From Kribbella italica (GTDB taxonomy: Bacteria > Actinomycetota > Actinomycetes > Propionibacteriales > Kribbellaceae), in the NCBI RefSeq assembly GCF_014205135.1, contig NZ_JACHMY010000001.1:6262001-6326000 (forward strand): a stretch of DNA of 64,000 nt, given 5' to 3'. The position numbers and the translations under genes were made by a program. The notes below the pieces were generated by a model. It did no database searches. It saw only the letters and a list, made by a program, of their open reading frames with translations, and was not told the origin of the DNA. Every line of letters starts with the position of its first letter. The first letter of the stretch is position 1. Of the stretch, positions 16,101 through 25,094 are shown piece after piece.

Positions 16101-17710
16101 CAGTCGTCAACTCCGCTTCGCGCGACCACGCGGGTGGTGGGGTCGGGCGGAGGCAGCTGGGCCGGGTCGTCGAAGGTGTACTCGGCCACCACCTCCTCGG
16201 TTCCGTCGTCGGCGATCTCCACCTTGAGCGGGCGGCCGTCCGCGCCGGTCTTCCAGAGCTTGTTGGTGTCGTTGATCTCGCGCTCGACCGAGGTCAGCCC
16301 GACGTGCACCGGGATGCCCGGCCGGCCGCCGACCTTGACCAGGAAGTTGCCTCGGCCGGGCGGTGCGGCCTCCTCGCCGGTGGCCGGGTCCCACGCGGGC
16401 GGGTCCTGCCAGCCGATGAGCATGTTCTGCTCCTCCTCGGACATCGGCACGACCTCGGTGAGGTTCTCCATCTCGGCCCGCGGCAGACCGCCGCAGATCA
16501 CCATGCCGGACCGCTCGACGAAGCCCTTGGCCTTCATCCGGTCCTCGGGGTGCTCGAGCGCCAGCAGGTCGGACATGGTGTGCGAGATCATCGCCATCCC
16601 GACACCGCGCTGCCGGTTCAGCCGGGTCAGCGCGTCGACGCGGTCGACCAGGCCGCGCCCGGCCCGCAGGACCCGCCAGAGCTCGTCGAGGATGACGAAG
16701 TAGTGCCGCCGCGGCTCGAGGCCGGCGTCGGCCAGCGCCTGCGAGACGGCGACCGCGCCGAACCCGTACGACCAGCAGGCCAGCAGTACGGCGGCCTGCA
16801 GGTTGGTCTCGGAGTCGTCGATGTTGGACACGTCGAAGACGACCGGGCGGTCCAGCTTCATCGGGTTGTTGGTCTGCTCGGAGAAGATCTCACCGAGCCG
16901 GCCGCCGCCGACCAGACCGATCAGCGAGGCCTCCAGGCCTTCGGTGATCTGCCGGTACCGGTCCAGGCTGCCGCGGTCGAGGGTGACGTTGCGGACCCGG
17001 TCGGGTGCGTCCTGGACGACCTTCAGCAGGTCGCGCAGCACCGGCGTGCCCTCGTGGCGCTCGTCGAGCACCTTGAGGGCCTCGTCGATGATGGTCTCCT
17101 CGCGGTCCGTCGGCGGGGCCGAGCGCATGATCGAGATCAGCGCCGAGACCATCGTCTGCCGGCGGCCGTGCGCGTCGGCCTCGATCGCCTGCCGGGCCGA
17201 GCCGGTCAGCCGCAGCGCGGCCTGGCGGGACTCGCCGGGGTCGAGCACGTTGAGGTGACCGCGGCCGCGGCCGAGCTGGATCACCTGGCCACCGAGCGCC
17301 TCGATCAGGTCCTTGTAGTCCGGCTTCAGGTCGCCCAGGACCAGCGGCATCACGCCGTACCCGGCCAGGCCGAGTGCCATCCGCCGGGTGATCGTCGACT
17401 TGCCCAGACCGGGCTTGCCGAGCACGAACATCGACGGGTTGGAGATCAGCTTGGCCCGCATGAACCAGCTGATCGGGTCGCAGCACATGGTCGCGCCGGA
17501 CAGGATGTTGCGGCCGATCGGCACCCCGACCATCGGGCTGCCGGTGCCGGACGCGAACGGCCACATGCCGCACACCTGCACCGTCGTACCGCGCCACTCG
17601 GCGGGGGCCTGCAGGTACGTCGAGTAGCCGCCGCCCATCCCCGGCCAGCCACGCGGCATCGGACGGCGGCCGCCGCGGCTCGGGTCGACCGGCTTCTTCT
17701 GCTTGCTCAC
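16100..17710 (-). CDS. VirB4-like secretion ATPase
   Basis: This 536-residue ATPase has Walker A GKPGLGKST (98-106) and Walker B YFVILDELWR (about 337-346), with the surroundings typical of VirB4/TraC-type motors, including GDLKPDYKDLIEALGG and an RxGRQRG-like DALTRLNRQRGVGMAMISHT. It is shorter than full VirB4 because the N-terminal dimer domain is missing; the SCO6880-like protein encoded just upstream may replace it. It starts with GTG at 17710 (MSKQKKPVD). It powers assembly or translocation at the inner membrane by analogy. Confidence 0.87.
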   Translation of the reverse strand: MSKQKKPVDPSRGGRRPMPRGWPGMGGGYSTYLQAPAEWRGTTVQVCGMWPFASGTGSPMVGVPIGRNILSGATMCCDPISWFMRAKLISNPSMFVLGKPGLGKSTITRRMALGLAGYGVMPLVLGDLKPDYKDLIEALGGQVIQLGRGRGHLNVLDPGESRQAALRLTGSARQAIEADAHGRRQTMVSALISIMRSAPPTDREETIIDEALKVLDERHEGTPVLRDLLKVVQDAPDRVRNVTLDRGSLDRYRQITEGLEASLIGLVGGGRLGEIFSEQTNNPMKLDRPVVFDVSNIDDSETNLQAAVLLACWSYGFGAVAVSQALADAGLEPRRHYFVILDELWRVLRAGRGLVDRVDALTRLNRQRGVGMAMISHTMSDLLALEHPEDRMKAKGFVERSGMVICGGLPRAEMENLTEVVPMSEEEQNMLIGWQDPPAWDPATGEEAAPPGRGNFLVKVGGRPGIPVHVGLTSVEREINDTNKLWKTGADGRPLKVEIADDGTEEVVAEYTFDDPAQLPPPDPTTRVVARSGVDD

Positions 17711-17726
17711 AAGCTCTCCTGTCGAC

Positions 17727-19250
17727 TCACAGCGCTTCCCGAAGACCGGCCGGAACCGACAGGTGGCTCTGCATCACGACACCGAGCGGCAGCCCGGCGA
17801 CGAAGCCGGAGTCCTGCGACCCGTACGCCGGGCGCAGCAGCACGCGGGCGGTGGCACCGAGGTTGTCGATCGCGGCGATCATGTCCGGCAACTGCTCGGC
17901 GGTCATCACCGTGCCGGTCACGACCATGCCGAAGTTCACCAGGCCGGCGCCGCGGGCCTCTTCCTGCGCGGTCCGGTCGGCGGCCCGGGCCTCGGCCATC
18001 GAGCGGGCCGACGGACGGGCGGACGCGGTCGCGCGGAACGACGCGTTGCGCTTGTCGGCCTCGACCATCCGGGCCGCGGTGGCGGCGTCGAGCGGCCGGT
18101 ACAGCAGGGTGACCCGCTTGCGGTCGATGTCCGGGTGCGGCCCGACCAGCTGGGACAGCACCGAGGAGAACACCTCACCGCGCGGCGCCTGGGTCATCAA
18201 CCAGGTCATCGACCAGGCGCTGTCGTGCCGGTACTTGTCCCAGAACGCCTGCGCGCCGGCCGGGCCGACGTCGGTCCACTGCAGCTCCGGCGCGATGCCC
18301 TGACCGCGGGCCTCGTCGATCAGTACGGCGGCGGCCGGGTCGTAGGCGATCCGGATCGTCTCGCACAGCTCCTGGGCGTTGACCGGACGGGCGGCACCCG
18401 CGCCGGTCGAGTTCAGGCTCTGGGTCAGCGCGGGCAACCGGGACGCCAGCTCGCGGCCCATGTCGTCTTCCTTGCGGCGCTTGCCGTTGCGGTCGGTGCC
18501 CTTGAAGGTCAGCGCGACCCGGGCCGACACCAGCGCCGAGCCCTCCGGGTAGGTCTGGATCACCTCGGCGAGCATCGCGCGGGCGATCGCCGGCGTACCG
18601 TCCTGCATGTTCTGCGAGACCTCACGACGCAGCCGGATCCCCGTGTCCGGTGCGGTCTCCACCGTGACCGAGGCGGCGACGATGCCCGGCTCGTGGCCGA
18701 GCGACGCCAGCCACTGACCCCAGTGCGCCACCCAGACGTCGATCTGGTCCTCGTCGACCAGGGAGGCGCCGTCGGGTTCGGCGTTGATCACTACGGTGAA
18801 GTGCCGGGTGCTCGGGTAGAACAGCAGCGCGAACGGGCGGCCGTAGGAGTCCTGGTACTCGCTGAGCTGGGAGGCCGCGGCGAGACCGGGGAGCTGGAAC
18901 TTGCCCCACGCCGTACGGCCGAGAGGTCCGGATCGGTAGACGTTGTGCTTGGCCATCTTCGCTCGCTGCCATCCAATTCGGGTCGAGAGCCTCTGCAGGG
19001 CGGAGTGCCCGTGCTTGTCCTTGGTCATCAGCAGCAGCAGGGCGATGCCGACGATCGTCAGCGAGACCAGCGCACCGGCGATCCCGCTGGTCAGGGTGGC
19101 GATCATCGTGACCACCAGGCCCATCATCATGATCCCGGTGCCGAGCATGCCCATCCCGGCGATGCCCGCCGAGGCGGGCGCCCGCCAGTTGCCGTACGTT
19201 CTCGGCGCCGTCCGTACGTTGTCAGCCGCTGCCACTTGGTCCCTCGTCAT
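17727..19250 (-). CDS. SCO6880-like T4SS component (VirB3/VirB4-N-like)
   Basis: This 507-residue protein has a short N-terminal region, two membrane segments at about 28-50 and 54-75 (MGMLGTGIMMMGLVVTMIAT), then a long soluble domain. The arrangement resembles proteins annotated as the SCO6880 family: a PrgI/VirB3-like membrane hairpin fused to a region comparable to the VirB4 N-terminus. It would anchor the neighbouring ATPase at the membrane. The ATG at 19250 overlaps the 3' end of the VirB6-like gene by 29 bp. The family name is from memory; the topology is visible directly. Confidence 0.78.
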   Translation of the reverse strand: MTRDQVAAADNVRTAPRTYGNWRAPASAGIAGMGMLGTGIMMMGLVVTMIATLTSGIAGALVSLTIVGIALLLLMTKDKHGHSALQRLSTRIGWQRAKMAKHNVYRSGPLGRTAWGKFQLPGLAAASQLSEYQDSYGRPFALLFYPSTRHFTVVINAEPDGASLVDEDQIDVWVAHWGQWLASLGHEPGIVAASVTVETAPDTGIRLRREVSQNMQDGTPAIARAMLAEVIQTYPEGSALVSARVALTFKGTDRNGKRRKEDDMGRELASRLPALTQSLNSTGAGAARPVNAQELCETIRIAYDPAAAVLIDEARGQGIAPELQWTDVGPAGAQAFWDKYRHDSAWSMTWLMTQAPRGEVFSSVLSQLVGPHPDIDRKRVTLLYRPLDAATAARMVEADKRNASFRATASARPSARSMAEARAADRTAQEEARGAGLVNFGMVVTGTVMTAEQLPDMIAAIDNLGATARVLLRPAYGSQDSGFVAGLPLGVVMQSHLSVPAGLREAL

Positions 19251-20766
19251 CCGCGCCGCTGGTTGCTTCGTTGATCACGGCGTCGTTGGTTTCCTTGACC
19301 TTCTTGGCCGCCGCGGCGGCGGCCACCACTGCGAGACCGACCGGGCCCGCGGCCGCACCCGCACCGGCCGCCGCGCCACCGGCCGCACCGCCGGCCGCCG
19401 CGCCACCACCGGCCGCGGCACCGCCTGCTGCTGCGCCACCTCCCGCGGCCGCGCCACCACCGGCCGCGCCGCCGGCACCTGCACCAGCGCCTCCGCCGGC
19501 TCCGGCACCTGCACCTGCACCGCCTCCGGCGCCGCCGCCCGCACCACCACCGGCACCGCCACCACCACCGCCGCCACCACCAGCGCCTCGGCTACCGCTC
19601 GCCTGGCCGGCGTTCTGGCCTCCGCTCGGGCCGGAGCTCGGCGGGGACGAGTTGTTGCTGCTGGGGCGACCGACGTTGCGGGACCCGGACGGGCCGTCGC
19701 TCTCGCTCGAGGCGCTCTTGGTGGCTCCGTCGGCGAGCTTGTCCGCGCCGACCATCTTGGCCGCGATCCCGCCGGCACCGGCCGCACCCGCGGTCGCGGA
19801 CACCATCGGCGCGACGAACCGCATCAGCGCCGGCATCGCGAACAGCGCGAGCACCAGCATGGTGACACCGGTGACCATGTTCATGATCGCCGTCCCGGGG
19901 TCCTGCTCGACGAAGGCCAGCGGACCGTTCCGCTCACCCTCCTCGAAGGCCGCGCCGGTCAGCTTGATCGCGGTGGCGTAGATCAGCGCCGACACCGGTT
20001 TGTAGAGGATGAAGGCGGCCAGCCAGCCGAGGATCCGCTTGAACCAGCCGCGGCCCATCTCGGTGTTGGTGGCGGCCGCCGCGATCGGCAGCACCCCCAG
20101 CAGCAGGATCAGCATCGCGTACCGGACCACCATCAGCACGACCTGGATCACCGACGCGAGCAAGGTCAGGATCGCGATCGCGATCATCAGCCCGATCCCG
20201 AGCGTGCCGCCCTGCGCGACCGACAGCCCGAACAGCACGATCATCGCGTCCCCGAAGGCCTGCGGGTTCGCGTCGCTGATCGAACAGGTCCAGCCGGTGC
20301 CCGCGTCGGTGTCCAGCGAGGTCGCGACGATGCACTTGGAGAAGGTGTCACCGATGCTGATCAGCAGCTGGGCGATACCGATCGCCAGCGTGGACGCGAT
20401 CGCCAGCGTGAAGAGGGACTTGAGGATCTCGCGCGCCGAGTCGCCGCGACTCGACCAGGCCATCTGGGCGCCGCCCACGATGATGCCGATGATCGCCGCG
20501 AAAACCGCGAGCCAGGAGGTGTGCTCCCACAGCCAGCCGACGGTCGCGCTGTCCGGCCGGCCCTGGTCGTCGCCCACCCCGGGGGTGTCGATGAAGACCC
20601 AGAAGGTGCCGATGGTCCCCATCACCTTGCCGACGGCCTCGGCCAGGGCACTGAGAATCGGATCGAAGATCAACGCTATCAACGCCTCGACTGCGGGGGT
20701 GAGGGCTTCCAGCAGGAAGTCCCGGATGCACGCTTCCCAGCCGTCGTCGCACAGGAGTGCCAGCAT
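19222..20766 (-). CDS. VirB6/TrbL-like polytopic membrane protein with Gly/Ala-rich tail
   Basis: The 514-residue protein has about six membrane segments between residues 60 and 350, including the stretch VVRYAMLILLLGVLPIAAAA followed by NTEMGRGWFKRILGWLAAFILYKP, which is shared with the next gene. VirB6/TrbL proteins form the inner-membrane channel base of T4SSs. From about residue 390 to 490 the sequence collapses into almost pure Gly and Ala, then ends in a charged tail (KKVKETNDAVINEA). The ATG at 20766 follows the preceding gene's stop by one base. Confidence 0.8.
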   Translation of the reverse strand: MLALLCDDGWEACIRDFLLEALTPAVEALIALIFDPILSALAEAVGKVMGTIGTFWVFIDTPGVGDDQGRPDSATVGWLWEHTSWLAVFAAIIGIIVGGAQMAWSSRGDSAREILKSLFTLAIASTLAIGIAQLLISIGDTFSKCIVATSLDTDAGTGWTCSISDANPQAFGDAMIVLFGLSVAQGGTLGIGLMIAIAILTLLASVIQVVLMVVRYAMLILLLGVLPIAAAATNTEMGRGWFKRILGWLAAFILYKPVSALIYATAIKLTGAAFEEGERNGPLAFVEQDPGTAIMNMVTGVTMLVLALFAMPALMRFVAPMVSATAGAAGAGGIAAKMVGADKLADGATKSASSESDGPSGSRNVGRPSSNNSSPPSSGPSGGQNAGQASGSRGAGGGGGGGGGAGGGAGGGAGGGAGAGAGAGGGAGAGAGGAAGGGAAAGGGAAAGGAAAGGGAAAGGAAGGAAAGAGAAAGPVGLAVVAAAAAAKKVKETNDAVINEATSGADDEGPSGSG

Positions 20767-20767
20767 G

Positions 20768-21643
20768 TCAGCTCCCGGTCTTCGGTGAGACAAAGCGCAG
20801 GATGGCCGGCAGGGCGACGACGGCGAGCATCATCATGGCGACGCCGGTGATCACGGCCAGCGTCTCGTCCGTCGCGCCTTCCGGCGTACCGATCAGCGTG
20901 ATCGCGGCCGCGTAGATGATCGCGGCGATCGGTTTGTAGAGGATGAACCCGGCCAGCCAGGCGATCGCCCGCTTGAACCACATCATCCCGGCCTCGGTGT
21001 TGGTCGCGGCCGCGGTCAGCGGCAGGACGCCGACGAGCAGGATCAGCATCCCGTACCGGACCACCATCAGCGCCAGCTGGATCAGCGACGTGACGATCAT
21101 CAGGATGCCCATCACGATCACCAGCATCAGCCCGACGCCCTCGGTCTTCAGCGGGTTCACCAGGATCTCGCCGATCCGGGTGGAGAAGTCCGACCCACCG
21201 ATCGCCTCGTCGACGATCCACTCCGAGAACTGGTCGGCGATCTCGATCAGTGCCGCCGAGAACGCGACGCAGCCGGTCGAGACCACCACCATCGTGAGCA
21301 GGCTCTTGATGATGTCGCGGACCGCCTCGCCGCGCTGCGCGAGCGCCATCCGGACCCCGCCGACGATCATCGCGATGGTGGCCGCGAGGATCAGGATCCA
21401 CAGCGTGCGGTCCTGGACGAACGCGATCGCGCTGTTGTTGCCGAACTGCGGGGTGTCGATGTCGATCCAGAGCGTGCCGACCGCTTTCATCACCATCTCG
21501 ACGGCCTTGATCACGACGAACTTGATCGCCTCGAAGATCAGGTTGAACAGGCTGCCGATCGCCCATTCGAGCGCGTCGCCGAGGAACTGCGAGATGCAGT
21601 CGCCCCAGTCCCACGGCGCCCAGGAACAGCCCAGCACGATCAT
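20768..21643 (-). CDS. VirB6/TrbL-like polytopic membrane protein (paralogue)
   Basis: This 291-residue paralogue of the next gene lacks the Gly/Ala tail. It shares VVRYGMLILLVGVLP..AAATNTEAG..WFKRAIAWLAGFILYKPIAAIIYAAAI with its neighbour at matching positions and has the same order of membrane segments, so it arose by tandem duplication. Its N-terminus, MIVLGCSWAPWDW, has two Cys residues also echoed in the paralogue (LLCDDGWEAC). The ATG at 21643 overlaps the preceding stop (TGATG), showing translational coupling. The two may make a hetero-oligomeric channel. Confidence 0.8.
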   Translation of the reverse strand: MIVLGCSWAPWDWGDCISQFLGDALEWAIGSLFNLIFEAIKFVVIKAVEMVMKAVGTLWIDIDTPQFGNNSAIAFVQDRTLWILILAATIAMIVGGVRMALAQRGEAVRDIIKSLLTMVVVSTGCVAFSAALIEIADQFSEWIVDEAIGGSDFSTRIGEILVNPLKTEGVGLMLVIVMGILMIVTSLIQLALMVVRYGMLILLVGVLPLTAAATNTEAGMMWFKRAIAWLAGFILYKPIAAIIYAAAITLIGTPEGATDETLAVITGVAMMMLAVVALPAILRFVSPKTGS

Positions 21644-22494
21644 CAGGCGCCCCCGAACCGGACGTAACCCTCGAGCGACTGCAGCACGTCCGGCGCGACC
21701 TCGCCGTTGAAGCTGCCGTCGGGCTGCAGCACCAGCTTCCAGTCGTTGTTCTGCCACAGCAGCGTGATCGGCAGGCCGGCCACCTTCTGGCTGTCCAGGC
21801 GGACCGCGATCGAGACGATCGCCCGGTTCGGCAGGTAGTCGACCACCTTGAAGCCGGTGAACTGCGAGGTCTGGCCGGTGTTGCGCGGCGTCGGTGAGGT
21901 CCGGACCGTCCGCAGGGCCAGGTTGCGGCCGTCGCCCGGAGCGATCCGGGTCCGCAGCACCGCCTCGGTGAGCTCGGGATTGCGGATCTGGCCCAGCGTC
22001 ACCATCGCGGCCAGTACGGCGCCGGTCGGCGAGTGGGCGAAGCAGGACCGCAGTCCCCTGGAGTCCTCGACCGCCGGGCCGCCCTGCGCCTGCAGGGGGA
22101 TCAGCATGTTGGTCTCGAACTGCCAGCTGACCGCGCCCGGTGCCTCCCGGGGAATGCGCTGGGGCGGGTTCTTGGCCCGGCAGCCACCGGTGCCGTCGGG
22201 GTTCACCGGTGCGGACGGCGTCCGCGTCGGCGTCGTCGGGTCAGGAGTCGCCGGTGGTTCGGTGGGCCGGCCCGTCGGACCGTCGGTCGTCCCGCCCAGC
22301 GTGGGCGTGACCGACGGACTCGGCCGGCTGGACGGTGCGCCGGAGTCACCGTTCACCACCAGCCAGACCACGAGACACACGACGACCGCCCCGATGACGA
22401 TCGCCGAGGCGACGAAGCCACGACTCTCCCAGATCGGGGCGTCGTCGCCGTCGTCCCCCGATCCGGAGGTGTCGCGTCCACTGAACCAGGCCAT
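21643..22494 (-). CDS. VirB8/TcpC-like bitopic membrane protein
   Basis: This 283-residue protein has a cytoplasmic N-terminus (MAWFSGRDTSG), one membrane helix at about 28-48, a Pro/Thr/Ser-rich stalk to about residue 110, and a C-terminal extracytoplasmic domain. The domain (ending WQNNDWKLVLQPDG) has the alternating pattern of an NTF2-like fold as in VirB8 and TcpC. Those proteins scaffold the channel outside the membrane. The resemblance is architectural; sequence identity cannot be tested here. Confidence 0.7.
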   Translation of the reverse strand: MAWFSGRDTSGSGDDGDDAPIWESRGFVASAIVIGAVVVCLVVWLVVNGDSGAPSSRPSPSVTPTLGGTTDGPTGRPTEPPATPDPTTPTRTPSAPVNPDGTGGCRAKNPPQRIPREAPGAVSWQFETNMLIPLQAQGGPAVEDSRGLRSCFAHSPTGAVLAAMVTLGQIRNPELTEAVLRTRIAPGDGRNLALRTVRTSPTPRNTGQTSQFTGFKVVDYLPNRAIVSIAVRLDSQKVAGLPITLLWQNNDWKLVLQPDGSFNGEVAPDVLQSLEGYVRFGGA

Positions 22495-22547
22495 CGTGGA
22501 TCAGGCCCTCGACGTACCGAGCAGGGCGGTGCGCGGTGTGGTCGTCA

Positions 22548-22811
22548 CTAGACGATGGCCTTGACCAGCGCCGAGGCCGCTCCGATCACGATGCAGCCCG
22601 CGAGGACCCAGCCGAGGCGGGCCGCGTGCTCGCCGCCCTCACCGCGGCGCTGGCCGATCGCCATCATGGCGCCGGCGATGACCACACCGAGGATGCAGAT
22701 CGTGATCGCGACGGTGGTCACCCAGTCGACCACCGTGTTGACCTTGGTGGTGACCTCGTCCGGCAGCTCCTCGCGGAGCGGGACGAGGAGGTAGATGTAC
22801 TTAGCCAACAT
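22548..22811 (-). CDS. Small VirB2-like (pilin-like) membrane protein
   Basis: This 87-residue protein has a short polar N-terminus and two membrane segments at about 28-48 and 65-85, joined by a basic loop (GQRRGEGGEHAARLG). This hairpin with a charged connector is the topology of VirB2/TrbC pilins, though there is no long cleavable signal peptide. It sits between the ParA-like gene and the VirB8-like gene, where such a component would be expected. It may instead be a structural adaptor. Confidence 0.7.
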   Translation of the reverse strand: MLAKYIYLLVPLREELPDEVTTKVNTVVDWVTTVAITICILGVVIAGAMMAIGQRRGEGGEHAARLGWVLAGCIVIGAASALVKAIV

Positions 22812-22823
22812 GAACAGAGCCTC

Positions 22824-23453
22824 TCAGTACGGGGCGGGGTAGTCCGCTGGTTGTGACGCGCGAAGAGCGTAAATGGATTCGAGAACTTCGAAAACCTCGT
22901 CGGGGGTGTTGTCAGGCGTGGGATCTTCCCCCCTTCGCCACTCCTCGATCCAGGGGATGTCCCACACTCTGGGAACACCACCGCCGACGATGTCGGCGAA
23001 GTCGTCCAGCACCCGCGGCAGCCGGCCGGGGGCGTCGGCGATCAGCACCAGGCCCAGGACGGCGACGCCCTGCACCACACCCGAGGCCCACTCGATCGCC
23101 GCGCGCTGCGCCGCGCGCAAGCCCGATCCGTTCGTTCGCGCGACCAGCACGACCGGGGTCGGCACCGGCGGCGGCGGGATCGGCCAGCGGTGACCGGCCG
23201 CGCGCGTCCCGGGCAGCAGCAGCGACATCGTCGACTCCCCCGCGCCGCCGTGCACGCCGACCCACCACAAGGTGTCGGCGGCGGGGATGGCGAACTTGGG
23301 CAGCCGCTGGTCCTCGGCGGGCGCGGGCACACCGTGCTGCGGGGCCGACGGTCCACGGGGGCCAGTCTCCGCGACAGGGCCTGACGCGGGCTGCTGCGGC
23401 CCGGGCGGCAGCGGCTGCTGCGTCGTCCACGGGTTCTGCTGCGGTTGCGTCAT
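22824..23453 (-). CDS. DUF6668-like protein with a degenerate ParA/MinD P-loop
   Basis: This is the first gene of the T4SS-like operon; it has GGAGGGG before the ATG at 23453. The 209-residue product has a Pro/Gln-rich first 50 residues and then a domain opening with WWVGVHGGAGESTMSLLLPG. ParA/MinD ATPases have KGGxGKST at this position; here both lysines are replaced, by His68 and Glu73. A second strand, LGLVLIADAPGRLP, resembles their Walker B region. It probably keeps the fold but not ATP hydrolysis. A positioning or docking role for the machine is an inference. Confidence 0.72.
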   Translation of the reverse strand: MTQPQQNPWTTQQPLPPGPQQPASGPVAETGPRGPSAPQHGVPAPAEDQRLPKFAIPAADTLWWVGVHGGAGESTMSLLLPGTRAAGHRWPIPPPPVPTPVVLVARTNGSGLRAAQRAAIEWASGVVQGVAVLGLVLIADAPGRLPRVLDDFADIVGGGVPRVWDIPWIEEWRRGEDPTPDNTPDEVFEVLESIYALRASQPADYPAPY

Positions 23454-23690
23454 GGCCCCTCCTCTCGCGGCGTGTCACGGGCTGTCGCCCACAGTATTGT
23501 CTCGCTAACGGGGTACACGGGCGTGACCCATCCACAGGCGAGGATGTTTCTACCCCCTTGTCGGGGTCAGCCGAGCCTGACCGGCTCGGGGCTTGGCATG
23601 CCTGGGCGGCTGCATGTGTTAGGGGCGGTCGCCATGCTAGAACGAGACCCCGTGAAGCCGACGATCGAGGGAGTTCCGTGGCCTGGATGA
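23454..23690. promoter_or_regulatory. Divergent promoter region of the T4SS-like operon and propeller gene
   Basis: This 237-bp gap must hold the promoters for both transcription units. A -10-like TACTGT for the minus-strand operon lies at 23494-23499 (complement ACAGTA), about 40 bp before its ATG. An imperfect palindrome, GGGTACACGGGCGTGACCC, is just upstream of it. A possible plus-strand pair TTGGCA/TGTTAG lies near 23597-23625. These promoter calls are weak. Confidence 0.35.
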
Positions 23691-25094
23691 GTGGTGACCG
23701 TGGCTGACAAGGGCATCCCGTCCTGGCCGAAGGTCACGATTCGGCTGTACGACGACCACAACGCCGAGGTGAAGATCGCCGGGCGCAGCCACCCGGTGAA
23801 CCATCACGACCCGCGGCAGGCCGCGATCGCGCTGATCGCCGAGCGCGCCGGTCAGCTCGGGCGCCCGGTGAAGGCGACCGCGGTCGACTCCGACGGCTCG
23901 TCGTGGCCGCTGGTGATCCACCCCGACGGCACGGTCGACGCGATCGAGGTGGCGCCGAAGTCGAAGCCGATCTGGCCGATCGTCGCGGCCGCCGGGCTGG
24001 CCGTCGTACTGATCGGCGGTACCGCGGGGTACCTGCTGTTCGGGCGTGAACCGGCCAAGCCGAAGGCGCCGGTGGCCAAGATGCTGCCGGAACTGCCGAT
24101 GCCGAAGATCGTCCCGGACCAGTTCATCGCCCGCCCGGCACCGCCCGGCTGGACCACCAACGCGAGCTGGACGATCGACATCGCCGAGGGCTCCGCGCCG
24201 GTGGTGTCGCCCGACGGCAGCGAGGTCGCGGTCCTGACCGAGGACCAGAAGCTCGTCGTCCTGGACAGCAACGGCAAGGTGCTGTGGCAGGACGAGGTGC
24301 CGAGGGACGCGAACGATCCGGTCTACACCACCATCGACTCCAAGCCGGTGCTCGCGGTCGCGACGCCGAAGGTGCTGCGCTACTACCCCGGCGACGGGGT
24401 GGAGCCGACCGAGCTCGACCTGCCGGACGGCGCCGACGTGCAGTTCTTCGGCAGCTCGCCGCTGGTCACCTTCAGCGGCGAGGGCGCGAGCGTGGTCAGC
24501 AACGGCGACCTGCACACGGTGGAGGGCCGGCCGCGCTTCTCGACCGTGCTGCTGGCCGAGGGCGACAAGGCGCTGCTCGCCCGGTACGCCGGCCCGCTGT
24601 ACTGGAGCCAGGCCGGCAAGGACCTGCAGCAACTGGCCCTGAAACCGCCGCCCGGGGCGACCGGGATCAACCACATCGCGATGGCCAGCGCCGGGCGCGC
24701 GCTGGTGGTCTGGAACACCAAGAAGGCCAACGACGTGATCCCGACGGTCAGCTCGACGGCCGACGGCTCGGTCGCCGCGGCCTGCCCGACGGTGGATCTG
24801 AACCGGGTCGAGAACTGGAAGTGGGTACCGGACCAGACCGGCAAGGTCGCGGCGTACGGCGAGTGCGTGATCGACTTCACCGGCCGGAAGACCAGTCTTC
24901 TCGAAGATTTCGACCCGCTGTCGATCACCGGTACGACGATCTACGCGAACTACGGCGGCGCCCTGTCGTCGATCGTCCCCGGCGGCGGCAAGCTGACCCC
25001 GCTCCCGAAGAACGCCGCGCGCCCGTGGGGCCTCGCGGGGAACCGGGCGATCGTTGTCCACGGCACCGTTCTGTACGCGCTGGACAAGAAGTGA
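23691..25094 (+). CDS. Membrane-anchored beta-propeller protein, T4SS-associated
   Basis: The 467-residue protein has an N-terminal cytoplasmic domain (1-90, starting KVTIRLYDDHNAEVKIAGR), one membrane helix at about 94-117 and a large extracellular part. That part shows repeated blade-like strands, such as APVVSPDGSEVAVLTEDQKLVV followed by DSNGKVLWQDEV, as in PQQ/WD-type propellers. Starts at 23691, 23694 or 23700 are possible. It diverges from the T4SS-like operon, suggesting a surface or sensor component of the same apparatus. I do not recognise a named family. Confidence 0.72.
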   Translation: MVTVADKGIPSWPKVTIRLYDDHNAEVKIAGRSHPVNHHDPRQAAIALIAERAGQLGRPVKATAVDSDGSSWPLVIHPDGTVDAIEVAPKSKPIWPIVAAAGLAVVLIGGTAGYLLFGREPAKPKAPVAKMLPELPMPKIVPDQFIARPAPPGWTTNASWTIDIAEGSAPVVSPDGSEVAVLTEDQKLVVLDSNGKVLWQDEVPRDANDPVYTTIDSKPVLAVATPKVLRYYPGDGVEPTELDLPDGADVQFFGSSPLVTFSGEGASVVSNGDLHTVEGRPRFSTVLLAEGDKALLARYAGPLYWSQAGKDLQQLALKPPPGATGINHIAMASAGRALVVWNTKKANDVIPTVSSTADGSVAAACPTVDLNRVENWKWVPDQTGKVAAYGECVIDFTGRKTSLLEDFDPLSITGTTIYANYGGALSSIVPGGGKLTPLPKNAARPWGLAGNRAIVVHGTVLYALDKK

